Below, one piece after another: positions 1-11,240 of a stretch of DNA of 64,000 nt. The DNA is from Gymnopus androsaceus JB14 (Eukaryota; Basidiomycota; Agaricomycetes; Agaricales; Omphalotaceae), in the NCBI GenBank assembly GCA_009733575.1, contig ML769438.1, forward strand, positions 124,001 through 188,000, written 5' to 3'. Both the position numbers and the translations under genes were made by a program. The notes beneath the pieces were generated by a model. It was not told the origin of the DNA and did no database searches. It saw nothing but the letters and a program-made list of their open reading frames with translations. Numbering within the stretch: the stretch's first letter is position 1; each line of letters begins with the position of its first letter.

Positions 1-443
1 CAGTTTGTGGCAAGTATTGCCCTGCATCAGCCCAGCATCATTCCTCACATCCCAATCCCCTCTCAATGTCTGACTTTCAAGCCCATTGCTCAAAGAATTT
101 AGGGGAATTGAAAGAGAATCAATGTAACTTTAATTTTTCTTATGATTTGGAGCATTCATTTACAAGCTATATGATACTATTATAATAGTGAGTACTTATC
201 CATCATATCTCAAAGTAAAGTAGCCCACCTTCATATCACATCCAGGACATGAACAGGACAAAAATGTGGTAGTGTCTAGTCAAAGCAAGCTTGGACTTGA
301 CTTGGACCCTAATCTTGAGCTCCAATGCCTCCCAAAGCCAATCTGAAACCCTCTAAAAAGCTTTATTAAACACTATACCAAGTATTCCAGGGTATCCTGC
401 ACAGTAATCCATCTTTATACATTTTGGTCCTAAGCCCTCTCAA

Positions 444-471
444 CCCCCCACCCCCCCTCCCCTCCCTACCC
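444..471 (-). other. G-rich tract, possible G-quadruplex
   Basis: The plus strand has runs of six, seven, four, three and three C separated by single bases. The minus strand therefore carries at least four closely spaced G-runs, fitting the G-quadruplex pattern. The surrounding 1-770 stretch is AT-rich and shows no recognisable gene. Confidence 0.5.
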
Positions 472-771
472 TATATGGGTGCTTAAATTTTTGAACACCT
501 CTTGTGTAATGCTAGAACTAAGGGATGGTGCTTGACAGATGTAGTAGACTACAAAATATAATTAATGTTACCTTTATGATATTATTATGTGGTTTTAAAA
601 TGCAGGTACTCACAGGTATACCTGCAGGTATGTGTATTCAAGTTTCTGGTCAGTCCAGGTACCTGTTTCCCATGGATCTGGGGCAGGTCACAGGTCAGCC
701 TTTTGAGGGCACAGATACCTGGATCTGGACTTGTGTCCATCACTAAGATTCTGATTCACCCGTAAATTAGA

Positions 772-965
772 AGCAAAATGGGTGTGTATATCCATGTCCT
801 ACCACCATCAAAGGTCCTTGTTGTGTCCAGAGCTTGAGGGTCAGGCTTGGGCCGGGCTCAGGGGTTGAGCAAAATGGGTGTGTATATCCATGTCCTACCA
901 CCAATCAAAGGTCCTTGTTGTGTCCAGAGCTTGAGGGTCAGGCTTGGGCCGGGCTCAGGAGTTGA
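772..965. repeat. tandem duplication, about 96-bp unit, two copies
   Basis: The block starting AGCAAAATGGGTGTG at 772 recurs at 868 almost unchanged, including GTCCTTGTTGTGTCCAGAGC and GGCTTGGGCCGGGCTC. The second copy has one extra A. Such near-identity implies a recent tandem duplication. It lies just left of a solo LTR, in a GC-richer repeat that continues on the other side of that LTR. Confidence 0.85.
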
Positions 966-1025
966 AAAATCCAAGCCTTGCCCTAGGCCCTCTGAAGCCC
1001 TGGGGGAGGGCTGGGCTTTGGAGGG

Positions 1026-1387
1026 TGTTGGAATATCAAAGGTAAATATATCTTATCAAACTATACATGGAACACTTTCTCGTAGTAACCACTTGTTTGT
1101 ATCACCATCCCATGCTCTCCACTGTTATTGTCTTGCAGACTCCACATAGTCTCTCGCCGTATCCACTTGCTCTCTTGTAGTACCCACTTTGCCATATGCA
1201 TAGTAGCCACAAGTGTTCACGCAGTAGCCACTTGCCTGATATATTGTTTGTACATAGGACTGTATATAAAGCCTAGTACCATACCCTGTAATACCACCGT
1301 CGTCCCCCATTGATCTGTGTGACCGTACTACTAAGTCCTGTGTGGACTTACTGCTGCTACTTCCTGTTTAGGAATATAACTCTAATA
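1026..1387. mobile_element. solo LTR (362 bp), copy 1, with GAGGG target duplication
   Basis: This segment aligns end to end with 12,909-13,271. It starts TGTTGGAATATC and ends CTCTAATA. It is bracketed by a perfect 5-bp direct repeat, GAGGG (1,021-1,025 and 1,388-1,392), as expected for retrotransposon integration. A TATATAA box sits at about 1,264 with a CCTGTGTGGACTTACTG block downstream, resembling the promoter/R region of an LTR. No internal retrotransposon sequence flanks it, so it is best read as a solo LTR left after recombination. The 3' end is TA rather than the usual CA. Confidence 0.88.
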
Positions 1388-1392
1388 GAGGG

Positions 1393-2814
1393 TAGGGTTG
1401 GACGGGGTAGGGCCGGGTTTAGGGGCTTAAGCCCAGTCCTGCAAATCACTAAGCAGCTTACTCTCTATGATGGGCTACTTTTTTTACAAAAATGGTTGCT
1501 TTAATGCATGGGCCCATATGCTGGAAATATTCAATCTTTCAGTGATTTTCAAGTGATTTTATGAACATGCATAATATACTATTAGGTGCCCAGTAGTGGG
1601 CCACCTAAGTATGTTTTCTGTTATTCCATGACACAGTTTGACTGCCTTCATTCATTATGATGTAACATTGTGCGCAGACATTCTACAAAGAAACTGAGCA
1701 TAATTTTGAAGGGATTGAAGGTGAACTTGATCCGATATAAATATTTTATGGCAGTGGGTCCAAAACAGGGTAACAACTGGGAACCAGGCCATTTCTCCAA
1801 AACATGCCCGCAATACATCATCTCGACGTTGGCATCAATTACGAGGCTCAGAAAGGCTTGTTACATGCTCAATCAACCTTAAATATAAGTTTGTTGCTAT
1901 AGTAAGTCTATCTGAGACCAAATTACATTAAAAATACCCCAAAAGTTGACAATCAGCTCGGATGACTGGGAAAGGCGAACAATGATGAAGTTCAAGGTAG
2001 ATGTTGGCGAGGAGGTATCATTAGATGTCTGGGAGACATCTAGAGCCTTGAAAGACTGCCCAGAGTATGTAAATGCACAACAGTTAGGATGCAGTAGGGA
2101 CAAGAATCAAGAAGGTCATGGTGTACAGTCCATGTGTGGTCGGGCAATAAAGCAGAAGCCTAGAATCAGTGCTAAATAGTAAGGGCAGCACAGTGGCAAC
2201 ACACCAGTATCCCAGACTCCAGCTGTGACTGCTACAGTTTTGGATATTCAATGTTACGCAAGAATGGAAAATTGCAGTTGAGATCAACAACAAACACAAT
2301 CCTGAAGAGAAGAAAAATTGGAAAGATTATTCCATCCACCCAAAGCCTTGAGGGACATACCATATTGTCTAGCCCAAGTTTGGTGGGATTTAGGTGTGCA
2401 ATTGAGGGGATATGGGGAGCAGCCTTAGGCACAGATCATAATTCTCAACCTGAAAGTTATGGGTGTAACAGGAATAATTCATTTTGTCCTAAATGGTCTA
2501 AGGAAGCATTTGGATGTGCCATAAATGCAAGAGAATGAATGATGTCCAATACAACTAGAATTATTTGAAAGGATCGCTTGAGAAATCAAGAAAATCCCAC
2601 AATTACACCATGTCCCGCTGGCAATTGATCTGTTGCGACGCTTCTGGCTGTCCTCTTGCTCCCAACTGATGTTCAGAAGACGGTCTGAGGCTGCTCTACA
2701 TGACACATACCACAAATTTTATGTTCAATATGTTTTGCAGTCTGTAGCTGCATGATGGCCCACTACCCAGTATGGCCCGCCACTAGGCAGGCAATAGTAT
2801 CACAATGAGAAGAT
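1393..2814. other. no recognisable gene
   Basis: Only short open frames on both strands; the longest encodes 95 residues at 2,251-2,538, plus strand, without a family I recognise. The composition resembles decayed transposon sequence. Confidence 0.4.
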
Positions 2815-4364
2815 CTTGACAAGTACCCGAAAGTAATGGCTATTGTGTGGTGTCTGAAATACCGCTTAAACCATATATGGTTTAAGATCAATGGTCTATT
2901 GGTGCCAAGATTGAACTTTGTCTTATGATCAAAGGGTACAATGAGCTTTGGAGCTGTAAATCAGGAACGAAGCAGCATAAATGTGAGATTCTGGGATGAT
3001 ATGAAGTGATGCTTGCCTCAGACTCTTTGGCTGCAGCCCTAATATGAACAGTTGAGTTTGACCAATGCTTTTTTATTGCTAATGACAATCTTACAATTAC
3101 CACTTCTATATTATACTGAGAGAACACTATTTACTCTTTGCCCAGTTGTCGTTTCAGAGTTAATTATTGGACTGGACTTGGACTTGACTCGCTTGAAACA
3201 TGGATTCCCTTAATGTTCCCTAATGCACACACAGAGTGCTAGAAAAATTCGAGCAAAAGTTTGAGTCAAATAGAGAAAAAAATAACTTAAGTTTATTTCA
3301 ATCAAGTTTGAGCAACATTCAGCATGATATATATGTTAATGAGATATGTTGGATACAAGGTTGGATGAGTCCTCCGCCATGGTAATCCACAGTTTGGTAT
3401 TTCCTTTCTGATACCTTACAATACAGTTTTTCTGGCTTATTGCTGGTTCCTACATGCAATATAACCCTTATTTGACTAGAAAAGTCTGAATTGACTCTCA
3501 TTCAATGCTTGACTCCCTCAGTTGACCTACTCAGTATAAAGTATCCAACTAAGATTTTACATTTATTTGCAAGCTTGAGCAAAAGGATGCTGAGGACTCT
3601 TGAGTGCTAAGTTCTAATATACATATTAAACAGAAAGAACATGTTTGTATTACCTTAAATGAAGCAGCGAAAAATAAACAAAAATGTTACGCAGTTATGG
3701 ATCGAACCTGATTTCGGCAGGATGAGCCAAAAAATGTGCTGACCTTAAACCATATATGGTTTAAGTGGTCCCAGACACCACACAATAGCCATTAATTTCC
3801 GGTACTTGGTCAAGCATACAAAGCGCCGAGTCCTCGGTGCTTAGTAGGCTTGAACCAAGTACCCGAAAGTATCTTCCAATTTCTCCATCACTGATTCAGC
3901 ATTTTGAGTGGCTATATAGGTTTTTGTGTGCCAATGCCCAGCAGACTGGTCAGCCCTAGGCAATTACTGGCAGTAACTGTACTATATGGTTATGTTTTCT
4001 ATTGATGGCATAAAAGTTAATGAATTATGAGCATGAAAGATGAAAGATCACAAGACCTTCCCCAGGTGCAAAAGATTATGTATTCCCAGTGCTAAAGGTC
4101 CTTAATCTCAACTCCTTTTTCAGAGGAGATTGTGACAATTGTCACAATTTACCAGGCGAAATTGACTGTTTTTTTTCCCATTGAAATATTGATTAAATTC
4201 CTTCAAGTCTTTCAGCTGGGATTATATACAAAAAGGATTATATTTCTGTATCTATGCTCCGGGTGCAATCTATGATCTAATTTCAGCTGAAATCTGTAGC
4301 GAAATTTACATTCATTTACTAGATGTTTTTCAGGATAAATATTACAATGGATCCGACGGAGTGT
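2815..4364. repeat. repeat element copy 1 (segments 2815-3347, 3932-4133, 4227-4364)
   Basis: Three blocks occur in the same order and orientation in a second copy at 4,511-5,633. They are 2,815-3,347 (matching 4,511-5,049), 3,932-4,133 (matching 5,072-5,273) and 4,227-4,364 (matching 5,489-5,633). Copy 1 carries about 580 bp of extra sequence between blocks one and two. Its first block contains the palindrome AACCATATATGGTTTAAG. No coding capacity is evident. The two copies flank the 25-N gap. Confidence 0.75.
3739..3938 (+). repeat. inverted-repeat arm left of assembly gap
   Basis: Read as reverse complement, this segment matches 4,394-4,590. Both contain AACCATATATGGTTTAAG, the CACACAATAGCC block and CACTGATTCAGCATTTTGAG. 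The arms face each other across the gap, so this locus can form a hairpin. Confidence 0.75.
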
Positions 4365-4368
4365 ATGC

Positions 4369-4393
4369 NNNNNNNNNNNNNNNNNNNNNNNNN
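4369..4393. other. assembly gap, 25 N
   Basis: Exactly 25 unknown bases, the same length as the second gap at 44,717, so this is probably a placeholder of fixed size and not a measured distance. It is bordered by inverted repeat copies. Confidence 0.98.
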
Positions 4394-4590
4394 CGCACAC
4401 AAAAACCTATATAGCCACTCAAAATGCTGAATCAGTGATGGAGAAATCGGAAGATACTTTCCGGTACTTGGTTAAGCTTACTAAGCACTGAGGACCCGGC
4501 GCTTTGTATGCTTGACCAAGTACCGGAAAGTAATGGCTATTGTGTGGTGTCTGGAATACCGCTTAAACCATATATGGTTTAAGATCAATG
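4394..4590 (-). repeat. inverted-repeat arm right of assembly gap
   Basis: Reverse-complement partner of 3,739-3,938 with a few substitutions. It runs directly into repeat copy 2. Confidence 0.75.
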
Positions 4591-5633
4591 GTCTATTGGT
4601 GCCAAGATTGAACTTTGTCTTATGATCAAAGGGTACAATGAGCTTTGGAGCTGTAAATCAGGAACGAAGCAGCATAAATGTGAGATTCTGGGATGATATG
4701 AAGTGATGCTTGCCTCAGACTCTTTGGCTGCAGCCCTAATATGAACAGTTGAGTTTGACCAATGCTTTTTATTGCTAATGACAATATACAATTACCACTT
4801 CTATATTATACTGAGAGAGAACACTATTTACTCTTTGCCCAGGTTGTCTGTTCAGAGTTAATTATTGGACTTGGACTTGGACTTGACTCGCTTGAATACA
4901 TGGATTCCCTAATGTTCCCTAATGCACACACAGAAGTGCTAGAAAAATCGAGCAAAAGTTTGAGTCAAATAGAGAAAAAAATAACTTAAGTTTATTTCAA
5001 TCAAGTGTTTGAGCAACATTCAGCGCAGATATATATGTTAATGAGATATTACCCCTCCCTTTTTTTTTTTTCAATGCCTGGCAGACTGGTCAGTCCCTAG
5101 GCAGTTAATGGCAGTAACTGTACCATATGGTTGATGGTCTTTTGATGGCATAAAAGTTAATGAATTATGAGCATGAAAGATGAAAGATCACAAGACCTTT
5201 CCCAGGTGCAAAAGATTATGTATTCCCAGTGCTAAAGGTCCTTAATCTCAACTCCTTTTTCAGAGGAAATTGTCAGCATCAGCAAAAAATGTTTTGAGCC
5301 CAGGAGGATCTGAGGTCTCCTAGGCCTCTTAGGCAGCCTGAGGTATCCTAGTTGGCCCAGGGAAAAGGGCAAACTTTGGACACCTCACGTATCCTAGTCA
5401 TCCTAGGTGTCCTGGGATATCCTGAGACATCCTAGGACATCCTGAGATGTCCTGAGGGTATCCTGGGGCATGGATTTCCCAAGACATTTACAAAAAATAT
5501 TATATTTCTCTATCTATGTTCTGGCTGCAATCTATGATCTATTTCAGCTGAAATCTGTAGCAAAATTTACAAGTATTTACTTGATGTTTTTTGGGATAAA
5601 TTTTGCCCTCATTTTAATGGATCCAATGGAGTG
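4511..5633. repeat. repeat element copy 2
   Basis: Second copy of the element at 2,815-4,364. It lacks the 580-bp insert of copy 1 but has its own insert at 5,274-5,488, which holds a degenerate CCTGAG-type repeat. A poly-T run (5,060-5,071) marks the junction where the first two blocks meet. Confidence 0.75.
5316..5465. repeat. degenerate short tandem repeat, TCCTGAGA/TCCTAGG type
   Basis: About a dozen imperfect units of 10-13 bp built on ATCCTGAG or ATCCTAGG, such as GACATCCTAGGACATCCTGA. The block sits wholly inside the extra sequence of repeat copy 2 and is absent at the equivalent place in copy 1. Confidence 0.7.
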
Positions 5634-6148
5634 ATAGAGATATCTCGGAACAAAGTCCATGGATTTGAGAACTACAAGAAAGACTCAGATACATTGGAGG
5701 TTGTTTTGATTCCATATCCAGTTGCCTGTCTATCTTTCCTATTGGAATCACTGCAGTGTGTTTTCAATGTATTGACGAAGTTAAATTGATATGATTTGTG
5801 TCTGGGGGCAATGAACATGTGTTTTGCAGGTGTAGGATTGTGGAGGTCCAAATAAGTGAAACCAACCACAAGCCTTGGACAGCCTTAGGCATTGCAGTTA
5901 TCTATCTATCATTTGCTCAATGCCTGGAGCAAGATTTGATTCATTCATTAGACCCACAACCAATCCCACCTACATACTTTACTTAGTGTAAACAACCAAA
6001 TCCACTTTTTTGTACCATAAACAGAAGGAGAGTGCTTGGGAAACCAGGACTCCGAGTTACCCAGTCACTGAGCCACACACCAAAAGTGCAAAAAACTCCG
6101 CTTGAATAAAATACTACTGTAGTGTTTCAACCATAAGTTTGGTAGGTG
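5634..6148. other. no recognisable gene
   Basis: Short open frames only, for example 62 residues at 5,798-5,986, plus strand. No domain, repeat or RNA gene recognised. Confidence 0.4.
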
Positions 6149-6572
6149 TTATGCGTTATAGACATGGGCATGAATGTATTTGTGAATGTTTGCTTGTTTG
6201 ATGAATAGCTACTGCAATTCTGGGCAGAATAAGTCCAAAAAGTATGTAATTTCATGAAGAAATGGTTGAGCTATATCCCCATCAAGTTTTGACCACATTT
6301 AAATCATTTCCCCAAGCTCTATGCCACAAAGTAGCCCTTCATGAATGCCAAAATGCGAATGTTGAATGTGTTCAATGTATTTGAGCCTATTTTGGCTACT
6401 GGGGCATGGGGAAATTGTCAAAATGCAGTCAAAAATTGATGGAGATATAGCTTAACTATTTCTCTACCAAATTGCATACTATTTAGACTTGTTCTGACCA
6501 GAATTTCAGTAGCTATTTGATGAAAGAGCTAAAATTTGCCTAAACATTTGTGCCCATGTCTAATGCATTACG
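6149..6572. mobile_element. long foldback (inverted-repeat) element
   Basis: The left arm starts at GACATGGGCATGAATG (6,161) and the right arm ends in its complement near TGTGCCCATGTC (6,560). Homology continues inward almost to the centre near 6,375: GAATAGCTACTG against CAGTAGCTATTTG, GAGCTATATCCCCATCAA against its complement, and the CCCCA block. The whole unit is thus an imperfect palindrome of about 420 bp without coding capacity, typical of foldback or MITE elements. I did not find a convincing target duplication. Confidence 0.75.
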
Positions 6573-7534
6573 GCCGAACTTCAAATTCTACCTAGTTTGG
6601 AGGCCAGCATGATGCATTATGATTGTAAATTTGGTTCGAAGTAATGGCGGGCCCAGTTGCACCCACCCAAGCTAAATATTTACCTTTTATCTGAATGTGT
6701 TCATCATGTCCCATCCTCAGTCATCATGGGTTTTAGCCTCAAAGGACGAGAAATGCCATACCAAATCCATGTTTTTTATACCCAAAAATGCGAGATATTG
6801 ACTCCTTCCTGACAAACATATCTCAATCTGGGATATACTCAAGTTTGAGCTTCCCTCTATTATGTCCACATGTGCTGCAACCATTCCAAGCTTCAAGAAT
6901 TTCTTCTCTTCTGAAGTGGTTGACCCTTACACAGTAACTGTCAGACCCCAGTCAATCTATCAAATAATCTCAAAGAGACAGTGTCCATGGTAGTGTTGCT
7001 TGTTGATTTAGCCTTGGCTGCCCTGTGTGTCAGTGTCTAGTAGCAGCAGCAACTTCACAGTGAAGTAATCAAGCATCAAATTCATTGGCAGTCTTGCTGG
7101 CAATTTTGCAGAAGAGGTGACCAAGCTCCTTGGTTGCAACTTCAAACAATGCTAGTGTCAATTCAGTGTGAAGCCATAACTTTGCATATGCATGCCAGGT
7201 CGCCATCTGAGCTAAGAAATCCTGTACAAGCTAGTCTGTTTCTGGGGACTTGGAAGAAAAAAAGACCCTCAAAACATGTCAGAGTACACTATAAAGAAAT
7301 CAAAGTAGTGAGTTACTATACAGAGGCAAACCCGGAAGTGGAACAAAAATACAAAGTTGATGTATTATCTGGGGAATACTGTCAATTTAGTTAATTTTTT
7401 TTTGCACTGGGGTTATATATATCCAATAAGAATGTCAGAATTTTTGCACAATTTTCTGAGTGCATCTTACCTTCGAAATGGGGTGATCTTGTTGAAGACC
7501 GGCAAAATGCTGAAAAACCCTGATCCGGAACATC

Positions 7535-7948
7535 ATGTGGATTACCTGCTACCGCTCTCAGAAACCCCTAAAACCCTCCGAAACACAACAGAACTTTGTG
7601 TCACACTCTATCATCCCTCCTATTCAGAACCGCGGTGGTCGTTCATGTGGAACCAAGGCACAGTGGAAGAAACAGGCCAATGGCATGCGAGAAGACGCAT
7701 TAAAAGCTGCAGTTAATGATCATCTTCAGGGTGGTACACTCCAAATGGCAGCCCTGCATCAGGCTGTAGAATTGTTCAATGGTGATGTTCCAATCATTGT
7801 GGATGAACATAAGCAGGACAGTGATGCAGGTAATGACTCATCGGAGGAGGATGAGGGGAGGTCCCATGGAATTGGCTCTAAGCATCATTCCTTGAGCTTT
7901 GCCCGTTATACATGGTCCCGTAAGCATCCTAAGACGTCGGAAACATGA
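7535..7948 (+). CDS. hypothetical protein fragment, weak helix-turn-helix resemblance
   Basis: I do not recognise this 137-residue open frame. The middle (DALKAAVNDHLQGGTLQMAA, then LFNGDVPI) weakly resembles the psq-type helix-turn-helix of pogo/CENP-B transposases. An acidic serine-rich stretch (SDAGNDSSEEDEG) follows. There is no obvious start context and no DDE domain follows, so it may be a transposon remnant or a chance frame. An overlapping frame at 7,357-7,716 is equally unremarkable. Confidence 0.25.
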   Translation: MWITCYRSQKPLKPSETQQNFVSHSIIPPIQNRGGRSCGTKAQWKKQANGMREDALKAAVNDHLQGGTLQMAALHQAVELFNGDVPIIVDEHKQDSDAGNDSSEEDEGRSHGIGSKHHSLSFARYTWSRKHPKTSET

Positions 7949-8149
7949 TTTGTTGTGCTTACAAGGTGCTTGGACTGGAAGAAACTGCAATTTTATGTGA
8001 TTTTTTTTGCGATTTTGGGCAATTTTAATTTTTTTGTTGTCACAAATTGAATTGTCAACTCTACAGTTCTCAAAAAGAGGATGTTCCAGTTCTGGGTACG
8101 TTCCGGTTCCGGGTTTGCCTCTGTAATCAGATAGCCAAAAAAAGTGCAC

Positions 8150-8290
8150 CTGAGGAATTATTTACCTGTATTGCGTTAGATGAGTCTGGCCCAAGGAGAT
8201 CTTTGACAACAGTGCCATTAATGGGCTTTCCATACTTGAAAATTTTCTTCCTAGCTTTCTCAATAAGTTCTTGGCATACTTTGCTGTCAA
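8150..8290 (-). pseudogene. possible transposase-gene fragment (minus strand)
   Basis: On the minus strand a short open stretch reads ELIEKARKKIFKYG, then KPINGTVVKDLLGPDS, followed by a plausible GTAAAT splice donor. This pattern resembles a segment found in basidiomycete transposase-like genes of the Plavaka type. Nothing up- or downstream extends it. It ends close to the foldback element at 8,422. The family assignment is from memory of motif style only. Confidence 0.3.
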
Positions 8291-8421
8291 GATGTCATAA
8301 TTTTTCACAATGTTTCATGTCATTCTGAGTGCCAAGCTTGTGCAACATATTATATGATACAAAGATAGGCTGGATGAAGGTGAAACCGTGAATTGTAGCA
8401 ACTGTTTTGGAATTGGCGCAA

Positions 8422-9066
8422 TCACACCACCAATAATTATGCTTCAGCCATACTGAAGCATTGTGTGAAATAGAATATTTCAATACTTATGCAAAATGTA
8501 TTTTTTCGAACAAGTATAGAAAATACATATTTCGGTGGACTAATGAAGGAATTAAATTCCAACCTTCTGAATTTAGAACTTTATACAGAAGTGGAAAAGA
8601 AAATGTTTCAATTCAACTGAGAAAATAGTTTCAATGTGGACTCGAAAGTACTGCTTTCACAATTAGAGCGAAAGTAATTGTTTCAAAGAACAATTCAATA
8701 TTGCCCTGAAAGATTGCCTTTCGCAGTGCGGTTTGGCAGCGGCCCGGATCGGGCCGATAATTGAAGTGTTGTCTTTCGGGAGCCAGCTGAAAGGGTTCTC
8801 CGAAACAAATACTTTCATTCTCGTGATGAAATAAAAGGATTCAGTCTGCATTGAAAGCATTGTTCTCAGAGCTCAATTGGAAAGTGTTCTTTCAGAAGTC
8901 TGTCTAAAATTCAAAATTCCAAGGGCCTGAATGTAATTCCTTCATAAGTCCAGGGAAATATTTATTTTATATGCTTGTCCGAAAAATTACATTTTGTGTG
9001 TGCACTGAAATATCTCATTTCGGATTATGCTTCAGTCTGACTGAAGCATAATCTTTGGCGGTGTGA
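8422..9066. mobile_element. 645-bp foldback element with stem-loop termini
   Basis: The ends read TCACACC(A/G)CCAA and are inverted at 8,422 and 9,066. They are followed by ATGCTTCAG..CTGAAGCAT, which is itself a small palindrome in each terminus. Inverted homology continues inward through GAATATTTC/GAAATATC, TTACATTTT/AAAATGTA and AATTCCAA/TTGGAATT. It reaches the central GGCCCGGATCGGGCC at 8,741-8,755, so the unit is essentially one giant imperfect palindrome. There is no coding capacity. This fits a foldback MITE. Confidence 0.8.
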
Positions 9067-9162
9067 ATGGTTATGATATCGCAAAAAAAAGTCGCTTCGG
9101 CATTTTTCTCACTCGCGGAGTTCGATTCCCATTGGCAGCTTAGTTCCGCCGAAAAAAGCTTG

Positions 9163-9378
9163 GATCTGCGATTTCGATATGCCCTCGGACGAGCAGTTAT
9201 GTCCGAAGTTAATACGAAAATTCACATGGAGGTGACTATCAAGAATCAATCAAGAACAGAAGAAGAGTTGGAGTGGGAAGGCGCTGTGCGCTCGGATTTA
9301 TTATTACGTTCCAGCTATTTAAAAAAGCCTGGGCCGCTTCGAAATTTTGCTCAAGTGATGCAATAAATTCAATTCCAT
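9163..9378 (+). repeat. dispersed repeat copy A (also at 63,330)
   Basis: This block matches 63,330-63,528 in the same orientation with few differences, including CCCTCGGACGAGCAGTTATG, AATTCACATGGAGGTGAC and a shared end CAATAAATTCAATTC. Copy A has about 18 extra bases (the repeated CAAGAA/GAGTTGG stretch). Both copies hold a short open frame, but no domain is recognised. The block directly follows the foldback element. Confidence 0.8.
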
Positions 9379-10495
9379 GGCGAATGAATCGAGCGGAGTA
9401 TTGCCTTTTGCATATGGTTCAGGGGGTCAGCCGAAATTATGGCCGTGTTTATTTGGGCTGCAAATGAATGGGGGGCTATGCGAAATGAATTAAGGCCTGC
9501 TTTTCGGCCTGGGCCTTTGGTTTCCATAGTTTTCAATTCATTTTGACCCAAACAAACAAGTTCAAAAAAACCATCGGTCCCCAGGACCATACAGCAAGCA
9601 AATAGAGAACTGTATTAAACGAATTTTTGAAGTGGCGTAGGTTTTTTTAAACAGCTTTCAGGCTGTCAGGGCTCTCTTGGCCGAGATGTCGTTGTCAAGT
9701 GGAATGGCTTTTAGCGGCATCGCGGAAGTACTTCTCGCTTGTCGCTTGAAATGGGGACAATTTCTCGGAATTCTCCGACGATTGCCCTAACGGACGCTGA
9801 TTCTCTAAACCTCGCACATATCGCCTTTTGTTCTACAATCACAAATTCACGAAAGCTTCAAGTCCTGTCTCTCTTTGGATTAGGTTGTTAGTTTTACCGC
9901 GTAAAAGTACATTGCTGCTTTTCTGGATGTTGAACGAATACTAACGAAGTATAACCTAGGATTTCCCTTTCTTTTCTAATTAAGTAGCTATCGAAAACTC
10001 GAGCCTGCTGGTTCTTTATTGGGTATTTTCCTTGTCGGTCGCTACTTCCGCTCTAGACAATTACAAACCGTTCTTTCTATGAAGCTTGTCACCTGAGGAC
10101 CTACAGCGTATTCACACACCGACGCGACCTCCACTCCCCTCTTCCATTGACGATGGCTGCGGTTCAAGCGAGCCTACGATTACCATCTGTAACTAGATCT
10201 ATCACCGCCAACATTACGGTGCTATAGCGAGACGCAGCCGGAGAGGGTAACGGTGTCGGAGTATACGAATGGAATTATCGCAAACAGGTCTGAAGCATAC
10301 GCAAGCAAGACACAGGATGGAGGTCGAACGTATCCGTATCTGAATCCGTGAACCGTGGAAGCTGAGGGTGCATACTGGTACCCTTAAGGACACCTTTCAT
10401 GCTTTCGTCGCCCTGCATACCCTAATGACCTTATGCCTTTGGCCACACACATCCCTATCTCCATCCAGGTCCCTCGGAGTCGCTAGTCTGTCCAG

Positions 10496-11068
10496 ATGCC
10501 CATCTTTCGTCTGAATCTATCTGTGGGAGGCATACATGGTCAACTCCCCGCTTCGCCAAGTGCTCTTCCTCTGTACTATGACACTCAAGTCTGTAGGTTT
10601 GAGAAGGTGGACACTGCCAACGCTGCTGTTTATAGTTCAGCAGATGTTTGGGAATCACTCGCTCGCGTGTGTTCTCTTGCTCAGGAGAGGACGCCGTTAT
10701 CTCTACGGAAATTCCCTCCCACTAGCACTTTCGCCAAAGAGGATAGTGTACCCCCACTGCAAGATTCTCTTTTGCCTTCACAGGTTGAACCTAATCCAGA
10801 GCTGCCTACTAGTCTTCATAACCCAGAGGAGTGTATTCTTGGGTTTCTTATTGAGTCTCATCCTGTCACAGTGGAAGCTATGAGGGTTGACAATAACTGT
10901 ATGTTATGTTGTGGACAAGAATGGTATGGATTTTCTTTTTGGCTGCCAGTACCTGTACATGGTAATTCAACTTTGATCACAGCTATTTTGCATCTACAGG
11001 AGAACGCAATTCCTGCTATTGCCTGTTGCGTAATCATATGGACATTGCTGAATTCTTTTCCTTTGTAA
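10496..11068 (+). CDS. hypothetical protein, 190-residue open frame
   Basis: I do not recognise this protein. The frame opens with MPIFRLNLSVGG. It has a proline- and serine-rich middle (about residues 70-105) and hydrophobic stretches near the end (LITAILHL, then IACCVIIWTLLNSF). The region 9,650-10,800 is richer in G+C than the transposon-like sequence around it, and an upstream exon could join it: an ATG at about 10,152 starts MAAVQASLRLPS. However, the intervening sequence has stops that would need introns I cannot place with confidence. The ORF ends just before a short inverted-repeat element at 11,086. It could be a host gene fragment or an unrelated open frame. Confidence 0.35.
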   Translation: MPIFRLNLSVGGIHGQLPASPSALPLYYDTQVCRFEKVDTANAAVYSSADVWESLARVCSLAQERTPLSLRKFPPTSTFAKEDSVPPLQDSLLPSQVEPNPELPTSLHNPEECILGFLIESHPVTVEAMRVDNNCMLCCGQEWYGFSFWLPVPVHGNSTLITAILHLQENAIPAIACCVIIWTLLNSFPL

Positions 11069-11085
11069 AGATGCTCACAACTCTG

Positions 11086-11240
11086 GGTCCTGACCTGTTA
11101 CTAACCGGTTTACCTGTGGGAATACTGGCTGGTTTTCTTAACCTGCAGATCCTGGTACCGGTTTCCCACTGGTCATACCCGGTTGCAGGTTGCAATTTTA
11201 TTGTTCACCTTGACAGGTCAGTAACCTGCAGACTTGGACC
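11086..11240. mobile_element. short inverted-repeat element (155 bp)
   Basis: The left end GGTCCTGACCTGTTACTAAC is mirrored by the right end GTCAGTAACCTGCAGACTTGGACC. The interior is full of ACCGG and CCTG words. A loosely similar CAGGTA/TACCTG-rich block lies at 602-736, so this may be a small family of palindromic elements. Confidence 0.45.

Noticed and set aside
847..1149. 100-residue open frame on the plus strand
   Set aside because: It spans the tandem duplication and the start of a solo LTR, so it is a chance frame.
3690..3760. tRNA-like B-box (GGTTCGATCC on the minus strand) next to a GGCTCATCC stretch
   Set aside because: No acceptor stem pairs and no anticodon arm can be folded at the right spacing; at best a decayed SINE head.
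6035..6085. Possible tRNA/SINE A-box (TGGCTCAGTGACTGGG on the minus strand)
   Set aside because: No matching B-box at tRNA distance and no cloverleaf.
9110..9135. AGTTCGATTCC resembling a tRNA T-loop
   Set aside because: Flanking bases do not form the T-stem, and no acceptor stem is present.
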